The notes below the pieces were generated by a model, which saw only the letters and a list, made by a program, of their open reading frames with translations, had not been told where the DNA came from and made no database searches. Positions 16,855-25,912 of a DNA stretch of 35,608 nucleotides are shown one piece after another (the first letter of the stretch is position 1; each line of letters begins with the position of its first letter). The position numbers and the translations under genes are program-made. This DNA comes from Bacillota bacterium (GTDB lineage Bacteria > Bacillota > Clostridia > Acetivibrionales > DSM-1351). The stretch is taken from the NCBI GenBank assembly GCA_023409265.1, contig JAEYHZ010000027.1, positions 1 to 35,608 of the forward strand, in the 5' to 3' direction.

Positions 16855-16884
16855 ATTAATTTGTACAGGTCTTTTGCCTCTTTG

Positions 16885-16963
16885 TGTTATAATAGGGATT
16901 GGTCTTATAAAAATGAATCAGAGTCTGTTTAATATCTGCTTGTGTTAGACATTAAACAGACTC
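16885..16963 (+). promoter_or_regulatory. Extended -10 promoter and 13-bp leader hairpin of the nucleoid-protein gene
   Basis: TGTTATAAT at 16885-16893 is a perfect extended -10; no -35 at standard spacing (TTGTAC lies 21 bases upstream). A perfect 13-bp stem (16921-16933 with 16951-16963, 17-base loop) follows, ending about 8 bases before the GAGGTG ribosome site. It has no U-run, so it more likely affects RNA stability or translation than termination. Confidence 0.6.
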
Positions 16964-16991
16964 TCAAATACTAAATGAGGTGTATAGTCGC

Positions 16992-18008
16992 ATGGAATAC
17001 GATATTCATATAAAAAGAGCAGTATTGCATATTTTGGACACCAGTATTAATTTTCCTGTGCTTTCTAACAGTGAGCTTGAACTTGACGGTGAAATATCTG
17101 AATTTCTCGAAAAGCATATATGCAAGATTCTCGAGGATACAAATCTGAAGAAGGCAGTTTTCATGGGAGAAGTAAACGCAGCAAGGGATATTTGCGCTGC
17201 TGTAAAAAGCGATGAAGGTTGTTTTCTTGAAGCCAGCAATGCTTTGGGCGGCATGATTTTTGACATTATGCTGAAAAATGTGGACATTACGGCCGCAGAT
17301 CTTATATGCTCTCTTTTTTATATAAATAATGAACAGTATCTTGGCATATTAAAGCTTAATTATAAATCAGGTTTCACACACTATGTAAATCAAATGGAAG
17401 AGGGAGCAAGCAATTCTTTAATAAGACATAAGACACTGCTTCCATCGGAAGGGCAGAGGGTTGACGAAGCCGTCCTGGTCAGTCTCCAAACAGGCGAATT
17501 AAAGCTGCTGGAGAAAATGTATGAGATTAACGGCACCAAGGAGTTTTATCTGTCACAGTACATATTCAACTGTGCTGCTGATTTATCAGATAATCAGAAG
17601 CTAAAAATAATTGATAAAGTGACTCAGAAAATTAACAAGAAATATTATGATGAGGACTTTGACAAAGTAGCCAAGCTTAAGAAGGTAGTAGCCGACAGTA
17701 TTGAAGAAAATAAGGAAATAAAAGTAGAGGCCATAGCGGAGGAAATATTCGAAACCAATCTGGCGGTGCGGGAGGAATATATACAGGAAATTCAAAAGGC
17801 AGGGCTCAAGGAAGAATCAATACAAATTCCTGAAAAAATAGCCGAAAAAAAGTTTAAAACCCACAAAATAAAAACCGATACGGGAATAGAAATTAATTTC
17901 CCGCTCAGCTATTATGACAACAGGGATATGATTGAGTTTTATAACAATCCCGACGGGTCCATATCAATAATAATCAAGAATGTAAGCAAGATTACAAATA
18001 AGGCATGA
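16992..18008 (+). CDS. Nucleoid-associated protein, NdpA/YejK family
   Basis: 338 residues, close to the 37-kDa nucleoid-associated protein family (PF04245). N-terminal MEYDIHIKRAVLHILD and the later EISEFLEKHICKIL are typical; the middle GIFDIM-like ALGGMIFDIM and LYINNEQYLGILKLNYK segments match the family core; the C-terminal part holds a charged helical region, then FKTHKIKTDTGIEINFP. Family knowledge: E. coli YejK binds nucleoid DNA; function in Clostridia is little studied. The ATG at 16992 has GAGGTG 9 bases upstream; a GTG at 16980 would lie inside that site. It faces the LtaS-like gene, with a terminator between. Confidence 0.8.
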   Translation: MEYDIHIKRAVLHILDTSINFPVLSNSELELDGEISEFLEKHICKILEDTNLKKAVFMGEVNAARDICAAVKSDEGCFLEASNALGGMIFDIMLKNVDITAADLICSLFYINNEQYLGILKLNYKSGFTHYVNQMEEGASNSLIRHKTLLPSEGQRVDEAVLVSLQTGELKLLEKMYEINGTKEFYLSQYIFNCAADLSDNQKLKIIDKVTQKINKKYYDEDFDKVAKLKKVVADSIEENKEIKVEAIAEEIFETNLAVREEYIQEIQKAGLKEESIQIPEKIAEKKFKTHKIKTDTGIEINFPLSYYDNRDMIEFYNNPDGSISIIIKNVSKITNKA

Positions 18009-18049
18009 TTAAATAATAAAACTCCGTTTTAAGGTGAGATATTTTCCGT

Positions 18050-18092
18050 CAGGACAAGTAGGAGGAAGAGTAATCCTGCTACCTGTGTTTTT
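18050..18092 (+). terminator. Intrinsic terminator of the nucleoid-protein gene
   Basis: CAGG (18050-18053) and AGTAGGA (18057-18063) pair with TCCTGCT (18074-18080) and CCTG (18082-18085), followed by TGTTTTT. The right arm overlaps the last codons of the convergent gene. Confidence 0.7.
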
Positions 18093-19896
18093 CAATCAGG
18101 TTCGATGAAATAAAGGAAGGCAGATACTTTTTCCAGATAGGTTCTGCTTCAGCATATTTATAGGTTGAGATCTTGTCAAACAGCCATGTTCTGTCAAAGG
18201 AGTTCCCCTTTAGGGGGATGTTCTGGTAAGTTATTTTACTCTTGAGCAGATTTGATCCATCGGAAAAAACAGTAAAGGGTATTCCTGAGGCAGAAAGTAT
18301 GGTAGGCGAAATATCCAGAAAGGATGCCACCGCTGAAGCTTCAATCCGTTTTTGTTTATCTGGCGTAATTATAAACAATGGAACAAATTCAAAGTATTTG
18401 TCTCCGTCAATAAAGGAAGCCTGGAAAAAGTCATCGGTACTTAAATTCGGAGTATGGTCACCATATATTATTACATAGGTGTTTGGAAATTTATCCTGTA
18501 CCCCCTGAACAAAAGTTTTAATTGATTCATCAACGTAGGAGAAGGAATTAAAGTAATCTCTTACCAGTTCAGTCTCCATGTCATCATATAAATGATTGTT
18601 GTAGTAATTTCTCGCACTTTCAAAGGGCCCATGGCTGGTCATAGTTATAATATAGGAAACAAAAGGTTGTTTGGAAGCCTTCATCTTATTTAATGCGAAG
18701 GAAAATACTTTGTCATCAGGAGCGCCCCAGCCTTCATCCTCATAGTTCATTGAGCTGATGTCATAAAACTTTTTGAAGCCCATTTTTGAAAGAGCAATAT
18801 TTCTGTTATAAAAGGTCCCCACGTTTCCGTGGAAAGCCATTGTGTCATAGGATGCCTTTGATAATTTTGATATTACCGAATTTGGATATCCGTAAGAGGT
18901 AAGCTTGATTGCCGGGAAGGAATCCAGGGGCTCCACACTGTTTATTACAGAAAATTCTGCATCGGAAGTTCCGCCACCCTGATGGTAGCTTAGCGTATAG
19001 GGATAGTAAATACTGTTTTTTGTAAGCGAATTTAAATAAGGCATTACCTGGGAATCCTTGTACTGCTGACGGATAATGTTAGCATCCATGGATTCCACCT
19101 GAATAATCACAAAATTAGGGTTCTTGGCCTTCAGCGACGGTTTCCCCGAGCCTTTGCCTATACCTATCAGGCTATTGCTTGTTTGTTTTCTTCCGTAATG
19201 AATTTTTTCAATAAGTTTGGTCTCACTGTAGTTTTTTATGATGTTTACAGCACTGTTTACCAGAGTGCCGTATCTCTCGACTATCTCGGTTTCTCCGGTA
19301 TATCTGTCATCCATGTATTGTGCAACCGATCTTTCTTCACTGTAATTATTTATTTCAACAAAAATAAGTATGAAAAGGCTGATAATTAAAACAGTGTATT
19401 TCAGAAGCGGAAGTGAATACTTCTTTCTTTCCTTTTTGAAGTAACGCAAAAAAATATACAAGGCAAAAGGTACATCAATAAAAACTACCAGCAACTGTGC
19501 ACTTTTCGGATTTGCCAGGTGGGTAGCGGAAATAAGGGCTTCCTTAAACAGTGAAATCCATTGCAAAAAGTGAAGATAGCTGTGATAGTAAAGATAATAG
19601 GATATGTTTGTAAAGCAATAAATACCCTGAGCTATCATTACAATTAAGAAAACATACCTGGATCGGAAACTGAGCACAATTGTAAAAATTATTACACTGC
19701 ATAACAAAGTAAACCCAAATTTGTAAATTAAGATGTCTTTTGTTGCCTGCGGTATTAAAAAGTAATTGTATAAGCTTAACTTAATTGCATTCATAACGAT
19801 AAAGAGAATAATGACAGAGAATGCGTTCCTATATTGTTTATCCTTGAAGGCAGTTTTAATATTTCTATAGTTTTCAATAAAAAAATTCTTAAGCAT
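18079..19896 (-). CDS. LtaS-like phosphoglycerol transferase (lipoteichoic acid synthase family)
   Basis: 605 residues: five N-terminal membrane segments (to about residue 180), then a sulfatase-fold extracellular domain. Active-site features match LtaS: metal ligand Glu in QVESMD, nucleophilic Thr in GGGTSDAEF (near residue 309), FHGNVGTFYNRN, MTSHGPF and the metal-binding GDHTPNL. Family knowledge: transfers glycerol phosphate from phosphatidylglycerol onto a lipid anchor to build LTA; some paralogues instead decorate glycans or proteins. The ribosome site before the ATG at 19896 is weak (AAGGA about 16 bases away). It lies 61 bases downstream of the CapA-like gene in the same direction, so an envelope operon is likely. 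Confidence 0.9.
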   Translation of the reverse strand: MLKNFFIENYRNIKTAFKDKQYRNAFSVIILFIVMNAIKLSLYNYFLIPQATKDILIYKFGFTLLCSVIIFTIVLSFRSRYVFLIVMIAQGIYCFTNISYYLYYHSYLHFLQWISLFKEALISATHLANPKSAQLLVVFIDVPFALYIFLRYFKKERKKYSLPLLKYTVLIISLFILIFVEINNYSEERSVAQYMDDRYTGETEIVERYGTLVNSAVNIIKNYSETKLIEKIHYGRKQTSNSLIGIGKGSGKPSLKAKNPNFVIIQVESMDANIIRQQYKDSQVMPYLNSLTKNSIYYPYTLSYHQGGGTSDAEFSVINSVEPLDSFPAIKLTSYGYPNSVISKLSKASYDTMAFHGNVGTFYNRNIALSKMGFKKFYDISSMNYEDEGWGAPDDKVFSFALNKMKASKQPFVSYIITMTSHGPFESARNYYNNHLYDDMETELVRDYFNSFSYVDESIKTFVQGVQDKFPNTYVIIYGDHTPNLSTDDFFQASFIDGDKYFEFVPLFIITPDKQKRIEASAVASFLDISPTILSASGIPFTVFSDGSNLLKSKITYQNIPLKGNSFDRTWLFDKISTYKYAEAEPIWKKYLPSFISSNLIEKHR

Positions 19897-19957
19897 TAAT
19901 CTGACTTGAGTTCCTTTCTCGTAAACCTTGCATATACATAATATTTCAAAACTAATT

Positions 19958-21397
19958 TTACCTCATATTAGCCATAATTCCCATAGTATTTTTATAGGAT
20001 TGTTTTATAAAAGGCCGGTTATAATCAGTAACGTATTTACCCGAAATTTCAGGAGCCGGTATTGGAATGATTTTGAATACAGGCCTGTTATTTACATAGT
20101 ATTTGTCAACCCAGGTAGGAATATAATTTACATTTTTAATAATTACATTATTATTTAAATCTTTGTCAATCTGAAGATTAACTATAACACCATCCTCGGT
20201 AAAAATCTTATTTGGCCTGTTTGCCTTATCTATTCTTCTGTAGCCGGAAATAAAATTACCCATTGAATATATTATGAATTTATCTTTTCCATTAACTTTA
20301 ACAATCTCTGATTTTTGAATTACATGAGGGTGTGAACCCAAAATTATATCCGCTCCCCAGGAAAGCATCTTTTTAGCCAGAGCGGTTTGCCTGGAACTCG
20401 GTTCTCTGTTATATTCATTTCCCCAATGAATCACGACAATTACAACATCAGCCTTACCTGTCCTGGCAGCTTTAATATCCTTCTGTATCTGGGCTTCATT
20501 CAACGGGCTGAGATATTTGGATTTCTGGGCTGCACTGAGCTTTCTGTCATTGCCGTTATATAAATCCGAATACGCCAGAATACCTAATTTTATACCTTTG
20601 ACATCCTTGACAATGTATTTATTCTGTCCATTAGTTGAACTGCCTACATTGATCATTTTGTTCTCGGTAATTTTTTGAATGGTTCTTGTCAATCCGTTAA
20701 TACCTTTATCAAGGCAGTGGTTGTTGGCAGTAGATAAGATGTCAAAACCCGCTCCTGCCAGTGCTGTCAATATTGAGTCAGGAGTGTTGAAACAGGGATA
20801 GCTTGTATAGCCCTGAGCAGGTCCTGCTGTAACTGTTTCAAAATTGCCGATTGTCAGATCTGATTTTGAGAGATAAGGCTTTACGTATTCCAGAAAGCCG
20901 GTAAAATCATATGTACCTTTTTTAGGAGAATATGCATTGTTAAGGTTGCTTTGATGAGCCATTATATCTCCTACTGCTGAAATGGTTATTGAGGCAGCAG
21001 GCTTGGGATCTTCAGGCCTGGTTGGTGTGGTGGAATTCTGATCTTTTTCTGGTTCATTCGATGGCTCATTGTTTGTGGTTTGTTCAGCCTGCTGGTTTGT
21101 TTTCTCAGTAGATGAACTGCCGGTGGACTGGGCCGCTGTATCTATTGCCGATGAAGGCTCGCTAGGGCTGTTGTCTGCAGGAGGTTGTCCACTGGAAATA
21201 GGGTCTGCATCAGATTGCTCTCCTGCTGCTGTGGTCCGGACTGTTGAGATTTGCGACACTGTAGTTTCCGGGGAGACTGTTCTGCTCTTATTTAATTCGC
21301 TCAATGCATATATTATAGATGTACTTCCGACCAGCAAACACAACATGATACTTAATACTATAAAAGTATACCTGAAAACACGCTTACTTGAATTCAT
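19958..21397 (-). CDS. CapA-family (poly-gamma-glutamate capsule) metallophosphatase-like protein
   Basis: 479 residues. One membrane anchor near residues 10-30 (TFIVLSIMLCLLVGSTSIIYAL), then a Ser/Thr/Pro/Glu/Gln-rich linker to about 140, then a PGA_cap domain: ISAVGDIMAHQSN, NFETV, STANNHCLDKG, VVIHWGNEYN and LGSHPHVIQK are its metal-binding signatures. It faces the outside of the cell. CapA is essential for capsule assembly in Bacillus, but no capB or capC is present, so the substrate here is unknown; many Clostridia have lone CapA proteins. I chose the ATG at 21397 (AAGGAAGG 10 bases upstream) over the ATG at 21424. Probably co-transcribed with the LtaS-like gene. Confidence 0.88.
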   Translation of the reverse strand: MNSSKRVFRYTFIVLSIMLCLLVGSTSIIYALSELNKSRTVSPETTVSQISTVRTTAAGEQSDADPISSGQPPADNSPSEPSSAIDTAAQSTGSSSTEKTNQQAEQTTNNEPSNEPEKDQNSTTPTRPEDPKPAASITISAVGDIMAHQSNLNNAYSPKKGTYDFTGFLEYVKPYLSKSDLTIGNFETVTAGPAQGYTSYPCFNTPDSILTALAGAGFDILSTANNHCLDKGINGLTRTIQKITENKMINVGSSTNGQNKYIVKDVKGIKLGILAYSDLYNGNDRKLSAAQKSKYLSPLNEAQIQKDIKAARTGKADVVIVVIHWGNEYNREPSSRQTALAKKMLSWGADIILGSHPHVIQKSEIVKVNGKDKFIIYSMGNFISGYRRIDKANRPNKIFTEDGVIVNLQIDKDLNNNVIIKNVNYIPTWVDKYYVNNRPVFKIIPIPAPEISGKYVTDYNRPFIKQSYKNTMGIMANMR

Positions 21398-21431
21398 TTT
21401 ATATGTACCTTCCTTATAACGCATAGATTTA

Positions 21432-21486
21432 TAAGAAAATTATTCGGCTGTAGAAAATTTTCTTACCTAAACGCGTTTCAACGAGG
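21432..21486 (-). repeat. Stem-loop leader repeat, copy 1 (upstream of capA-like gene)
   Basis: Minus-strand sequence CCTCGTTGAAACGCG, then GTAAGAAAATTTTCTACAGC, then CGAATAATTTTCTT. AAGAAAATT (complement of 21456-21464) pairs with AATTTTCTT (complement of 21433-21441). The same block occurs at 27146-27200 in the same orientation relative to its downstream gene. Confidence 0.7.
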
Positions 21487-21824
21487 CAAAGGTACCCTAA
21501 AGGACACCAGGGACAAATATTGACTCGTTAAAAACACTAAATAACAATAATTATTTTATCAAATTTAATTACAATCGGTAGAATCTTTGCTTCAATTTCA
21601 CTTAATAGTAATTGACTTGCAAAAACTACAATAAGACTATATCATAAAATCTCTTTAATGGGGTATACAAATTATGTAATAAGAGAAAAATTAATAATTT
21701 TCGAAGCAGTTGAATAGCGGACAATATAAAAAATAGTTCCCTTGTAATTTGGTTTAAAACTGTGATAAATTGGTATTAATAAAATAAATGGTTTCATAAA
21801 ATACAGTAATGATGGAGGTTTGGC
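21487..21824. other. AT-rich divergent intergenic region between capA-like gene and deoB
   Basis: No open frame with a ribosome site. On the minus-strand side a CCCT...AGGG hairpin (21492-21509 region) precedes the leader repeat. Promoter-like hexamers for deoB are weak: TTGTAA at 21742-21747, then ATAAAT at the correct spacing, which is a three-of-six match. Nothing else recognised. Confidence 0.4.
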
Positions 21825-23003
21825 ATGCCGGATATAAATAGAGTAATTCTTATAGTTTTAGACAGTGTAGGAGTTGGAGAACTTCCCGATGCGCCGGAAT
21901 ATGGAGATGCCGGAAGCAATACTTTGGGAAATATAGTGAAGGTCTGTGGAGGAATTAGCCTTCCGAATATGGCCGAAATAGGCCTTGGCAAAATAGATGG
22001 TATAAATTATCTGCCTGTTCCGGGGTCAATATCAGGAAGTTACGGCAGGATGGCTGAGGTATCAAAAGGAAAGGATACTATTACAGGACATTGGGAAATA
22101 GCAGGAATACAGTTGGAATATCCGTTCCCAACCTACCCTGAGGGCTTCTCAAAGGATATTATTGACAGGTTTGAACGGCTGACAGGAAGAGGTGTACTGG
22201 CAAACTGCGTTGCGTCGGGTACTGAGATAATCAAGGAATACGGTGAAGAGCACATGAAAACTGGGAAGCTGATTGTATACACCTCGGCCGACAGCGTATT
22301 TCAGATAGCCGCCCACGAAGATATTGTACCGATTGAAGAACAGTATAAAATATGCCGCATTGCAAGGGATATGCTGCAAGGAGAAAATATGGTGGGACGT
22401 GTTATAGCCCGTCCATTTTCAGGTGAGCCCGGCAGCTTTGCACGTACTGCCAACAGAAGGGATTTTTCTGCTGAACCTACCTCCGACACTATACTTGACA
22501 AGCTGCAGAAGAAGGGACTGGATGTAATTGCTGTAGGAAAGATTGAAGATATATTCTCCGGAAAGGGTATTACTGAGGCTGAACATACCAAGAGCAATAT
22601 GAATGGAGTGGATGTCACTCTCAAGTATATGAAGGAGAATAACAGAGGGCTTATATTCACCAATCTTGTAGATTTTGATATGGTATATGGACACAGAAAT
22701 AATCCTGAAGGATACAAACAGGCTCTGGAGGAGTTCGACAACAGACTTCCTGAGATAATCTCTGCCATGAGGGAGGACGACCTGCTGATAATAACTGCAG
22801 ACCATGGCTGCGATCCCACTACACCAAGTACTGACCACTCCAGGGAACATGTACCTGTTCTATTATACGGTAAGAACATTAAACCGGATATCAATCTGGG
22901 AACAAGAAAGACTTTTGCTGATCTTGCCAGTACTATAGCAGATGCATTTGGGATTGAGAATGTATTCCCGGGAGAGAGCTTTTATAGTGTAATTTCTAAA
23001 TAA
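21825..23003 (+). CDS. deoB: Phosphopentomutase
   Basis: Interconverts ribose/deoxyribose 1-phosphate and 5-phosphate, Mn-dependent, in nucleoside salvage. 392 residues, standard. The alkaline-phosphatase-fold metal sites are visible: VLDSVGVGELPDAPEYGD at the N-terminus, GKDTITGHWE around the phosphothreonine, TSADSVFQIAAHED, and the C-terminal ITADHGCDPTTPSTDHSREH. ATG at 21825 with a GGAGG six bases upstream. It stands alone on the plus strand; no deoC or nucleoside phosphorylase gene is adjacent, so it is probably a single-gene unit ending at the hairpin at 23063. Confidence 0.97.
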   Translation: MPDINRVILIVLDSVGVGELPDAPEYGDAGSNTLGNIVKVCGGISLPNMAEIGLGKIDGINYLPVPGSISGSYGRMAEVSKGKDTITGHWEIAGIQLEYPFPTYPEGFSKDIIDRFERLTGRGVLANCVASGTEIIKEYGEEHMKTGKLIVYTSADSVFQIAAHEDIVPIEEQYKICRIARDMLQGENMVGRVIARPFSGEPGSFARTANRRDFSAEPTSDTILDKLQKKGLDVIAVGKIEDIFSGKGITEAEHTKSNMNGVDVTLKYMKENNRGLIFTNLVDFDMVYGHRNNPEGYKQALEEFDNRLPEIISAMREDDLLIITADHGCDPTTPSTDHSREHVPVLLYGKNIKPDINLGTRKTFADLASTIADAFGIENVFPGESFYSVISK

Positions 23004-23062
23004 TAAAATAAATTTGCTATTATTGGTGGCTTGTATTATTATAAGTACTAAGCAATTACATG

Positions 23063-23080
23063 CCGGACTTTTTAAGCCGG
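23063..23080 (+). terminator. Weak hairpin after deoB
   Basis: CCGGACTT pairs with AAGCCGG through a bulged A and a TTT loop; the tail ATTATCTTT is only weakly U-rich. Plausible but imperfect terminator. Confidence 0.35.
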
Positions 23081-23154
23081 ATTATCTTTGAAAACTTAAT
23101 ATGAAAGAATGATTAAATATGAACTCCGGTTTTTTATGGGAAACTAATATTTAG

Positions 23155-23310
23155 TTATTTAATGGTGCAGACATCGGAAGCAGGTTTGAGCCCTGCACGG
23201 TCCCGCCGCTGTATTGGAAGAATTCTCTATGATATGCCACTGGTTAATTGCCGGGAAGGTATAGAGAGTGATGACGCCTGAGTCAGAATACCTGTCTGCA
23301 TTTCAGGAAT
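23155..23310 (+). promoter_or_regulatory. Cobalamin riboswitch
   Basis: The conserved core is plain: AATGGTGCAGAC, then GAAGCAGGTTTGAGCCCTGC, CGGTCCCGCCGCTGT, GATATGCCAC, CCGGGAAGG, and the B12-box-like end GATGACGCCTGAGTCAGAATACC. It lies upstream of a B12-type ABC transporter, as expected. Adenosylcobalamin or a related form should favour the terminator at 23525. A small CCCGT/ACGGG hairpin at 23336-23352 lies between and may take part in switching. Confidence 0.95.
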
Positions 23311-23524
23311 GGTTAGGAATGATAAAATAGTAAAACCCGTTTCTTTGACGGGAAAAAGCTTCGTCCTGATCATTTTCTGGCACTAAAACTCTACGAGCGA
23401 TAGGGGAGGTGACTGGGAATTTTAATTAGAAGTAAAATTCATCAAAATCAAGGATGTTACCGGGTTCACTGATGCTGACCGGAAAATATGATTTTGTACG
23501 AAAACCTGGTATATCAGAAATTTA

Positions 23525-23558
23525 CCCCTTAGACATGAATGTGTTTAAGGGGTTTTTT
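23525..23558 (+). terminator. Riboswitch-controlled intrinsic terminator
   Basis: CCCCTTA (23525-23531) pairs with TAAGGGG (23546-23552), with an inner ACAT/ATGT extension, followed by TTTTTT. It is 41 bases before the btuF start, the normal place for a transcriptional riboswitch output. Confidence 0.9.
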
Positions 23559-23598
23559 GCAGTTAAAATGTTTATAAAGAATCGGAGGATAGATAAAA

Positions 23599-24651
23599 AT
23601 GAAGATAAGAGTACTTTCAATATTAATGGTAATGCTTTTAGCATTAGGTATTTTGTCAGGCTGTGGTCAGCAGAACACATCAGCTGACAGCACCTCACAG
23701 GCAGGCGGAACTGCTGCCCAATCCACAGTTGCAGCTCAATCAGGATCTTCAGCCGGCTCTACACTTGCAGCAGCTGATACCGGGGCTGCAAAGTATCCGC
23801 TGGCATTAACTGATGCTAATGGTACAAAAGTCACTATAAATTCAAAACCTGTCAAAATTGTTGCACTGCCCCTGGGCACCTGCGAAATGCTCCTCTCTAT
23901 AGTGGATAAGAGTGAAATTGCAGGTATGACACATTTTGTGGATGACCCGGTATTATCAAATGCTGCAGAAGCAGCAAAGGGTGTTGGACAAAGGCTTGAC
24001 CTCAATGCTGAAAAAATTATAGCTCTGCAGCCGGACCTGGTTTTAACAGATACCTGGTCCGATGAGGCGGTTATCAAACAGTTACGGGATGCAAAAATAA
24101 CTGTTTATCAGGCTAAGGTTCCATCTAATATTGATGAGGAGAAGGAAATGTTGAAGCTGTTGGGGAATATTACTGATAATGCTTCAAAGGCGGAAGATGC
24201 AATAAACTGGATGGATACGAAGCTGAAGGAGGTTTCAGACAAGCTTGCGGCCCTAAAGGAGGAGCAAAAGCTGGCCATTGTTGATTACAGTGAAATGGGC
24301 TCCACAAGCGGAAAAAATACCAATTTTGATGACCTGGCTGCTCGTGCCGGACTTGTAAATCCAGTGTCAAAAGAAGGTTTGGAAGGCTGGCCTCAGCTTT
24401 CAAAGGAAATGATAGTTAAGTATAATCCCGATATTTTAAATTTGCCGTCCTGGTTTTATGATACCAGCAAGTCCAATCCGGAGGCCCTGGTTAAAACAAT
24501 AAAGGATGATAAAGCGCTGGCCGGCGTAAAAGCAGTTAAGAATAATAAATTGTTCCTGCTTCCGTACAAGCACATCAGTACAACTTCGCATTACTCGGTT
24601 CTGGCTGTAGAGGACCTGGCAAAAACTGCTTATCCTGAACTTTTTAAATAA
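23599..24651 (+). CDS. btuF: Cobalamin ABC transporter substrate-binding lipoprotein
   Basis: 350-residue lipoprotein: signal MKIRVLSILMVMLLALGI, lipobox LSGC with Cys22, and a Ser/Thr/Ala-rich spacer to about residue 65. A TroA/BtuF-fold (Peripla_BP_2) domain follows: KIVALPLGTCEMLLSI, IIALQPDLVLTD, and the connecting long helix around residues 185-215. The ligand assignment rests on the upstream cobalamin riboswitch and on btuC, btuD, cobU and cobS downstream; the family also binds siderophores. Start supported by GGAGG 11 bases upstream. 223 bases of leader-like sequence separate it from btuC. Confidence 0.85.
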   Translation: MKIRVLSILMVMLLALGILSGCGQQNTSADSTSQAGGTAAQSTVAAQSGSSAGSTLAAADTGAAKYPLALTDANGTKVTINSKPVKIVALPLGTCEMLLSIVDKSEIAGMTHFVDDPVLSNAAEAAKGVGQRLDLNAEKIIALQPDLVLTDTWSDEAVIKQLRDAKITVYQAKVPSNIDEEKEMLKLLGNITDNASKAEDAINWMDTKLKEVSDKLAALKEEQKLAIVDYSEMGSTSGKNTNFDDLAARAGLVNPVSKEGLEGWPQLSKEMIVKYNPDILNLPSWFYDTSKSNPEALVKTIKDDKALAGVKAVKNNKLFLLPYKHISTTSHYSVLAVEDLAKTAYPELFK

Positions 24652-24825
24652 GCTTATCCTGCGACAATAAGTTTGCTGATCCCATAATAATTTGTTTCAA
24701 AATCAAGAATTTCAAACGTTGAATTTCAATGAATCAGAAGTTATAAGTTTAACACCATAGAAAAGTACTTTTGTAGTGCCCAAAGCGCTCAATAAGTTTG
24801 AACAATACATAGGTTCAAGGTCATA

Positions 24826-24849
24826 CCGGGTCAATTATGGCTGACCCGG
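24826..24849 (+). promoter_or_regulatory. Hairpin before btuC
   Basis: CCGGGTCA (24826-24833) and TGACCCGG (24842-24849) form a perfect 8-bp stem, 17 bases before the GGAGG site of btuC. No U-run. A TTGAAC/GTTCAA hairpin lies just upstream (about 24798-24819). It may tune the btuF/btuC expression ratio. Confidence 0.45.
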
Positions 24850-24874
24850 CACGTCCGGGGACATGGAGGTTAAA

Positions 24875-25912
24875 GTGAAAAAGGCAGTTAAAAAAATTGG
24901 AATAATACCGGCCATGTTGTTGGTTTTGCTAATGGTTATGATAGCAGGCACTGCAATAGGTGCTGTTTATGTGCCCTTTTTTGACACCTTCCGGATAATT
25001 CTTAAAAATATCGGGCTTCTAAGGGGAGCAACCTTTTCTGAAGGACAGGAGCCCATTATTTTTCTTGTGAGATTTCCAAGAGTAGTGGTAGCTGCCCTGG
25101 CGGGCACAGCTCTTGGTGCATCCGGAGCAGTTATGCAGGGTATGTTCAGGAATCCAATGGCTGACCCCGGATTACTGGGTATATCCAGCGGGGCGGGTCT
25201 TGGTGCCGTATTAGCCATCAAGCTTGGCCTTGCGGCTGCAAGTATCTTCATAATGCCGCTGTTTGCTTTTGTGGGTGCCTTTACGGCCATAACTGTTATA
25301 TATATGCTTTCGTACAGAAAAGGAAAAGTGCCGGTTCTTACACTTATTCTTTCCGGAATTGCAATAAGTACATTTCTTGGAGCCATAACAAACGTAGTTC
25401 TTACCCTTTCCTATGATTATCAGGTGAAGGAATTCCTGTTCTGGTTAACGGGGGGCCTTGAAGGAAGGCGTTGGGAACATGTTCAGATGGTTGTTTTACC
25501 TGTTTTCGTAAGTGTAGTGCTGATGCTTGTTTTCTCAAGAGATCTCAATGTTCTTCTGATGGGTGAGGAAGAGGCAAAATCTGTAGGTCTTAATACAGAA
25601 AGGCTGAGGACAATTCTTCTGGTTCTCGTTTCAGTTTCGACTGCCAGTGCTGTTTGTGTAACGGGATCAATTAGTTTTGTCGGGCTGATAGTTCCTCATA
25701 TAATGAGGCTTATGGTTGGCCCGGACCATAAAATACTCCTGCCGGCAAGCGCAGTGGGAGGGGCAATTTTTCTGGTGGTGTGCGACCTCATATCAAGGGT
25801 GGTTGCAGTTCCCTATGAATTGGGAGTAGGTATAATTACCGCGCTGCTGGGAGCACCTTATTTCCTGTATCTTCTTCTGAAATCAAAGAAAGAGGGAGGT
25901 ACCCTTATATGA
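24875..25912 (+). CDS. btuC: Cobalamin ABC transporter permease (FecCD/BtuC family)
   Basis: Polytopic permease of 345 residues with about ten membrane segments. Family marks: VRFPRVVVAALAGTALGASG, the MQGMFRNPMADPGLLGIS motif, GLEGRRW, GEEEAKSVGLN (coupling to the ATPase) and FVGLIVPHIMRL. I chose the GTG at 24875 because GGAGG ends 5 bases before it; the in-frame ATG at 24863 lies upstream of that site and has no good site of its own. The stop overlaps btuD by ATGA, so the permease and ATPase are coupled. Confidence 0.9.
   Translation: MKKAVKKIGIIPAMLLVLLMVMIAGTAIGAVYVPFFDTFRIILKNIGLLRGATFSEGQEPIIFLVRFPRVVVAALAGTALGASGAVMQGMFRNPMADPGLLGISSGAGLGAVLAIKLGLAAASIFIMPLFAFVGAFTAITVIYMLSYRKGKVPVLTLILSGIAISTFLGAITNVVLTLSYDYQVKEFLFWLTGGLEGRRWEHVQMVVLPVFVSVVLMLVFSRDLNVLLMGEEEAKSVGLNTERLRTILLVLVSVSTASAVCVTGSISFVGLIVPHIMRLMVGPDHKILLPASAVGGAIFLVVCDLISRVVAVPYELGVGIITALLGAPYFLYLLLKSKKEGGTLI

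Noticed and set aside
16568..16948. Several overlapping open frames on both strands
   Set aside because: They lie inside the inverted-repeat element, lack ribosome sites and look like translations of hairpins.
24652..24862. A second small gene between btuF and btuC
   Set aside because: No open frame with a ribosome site; only hairpins were seen.
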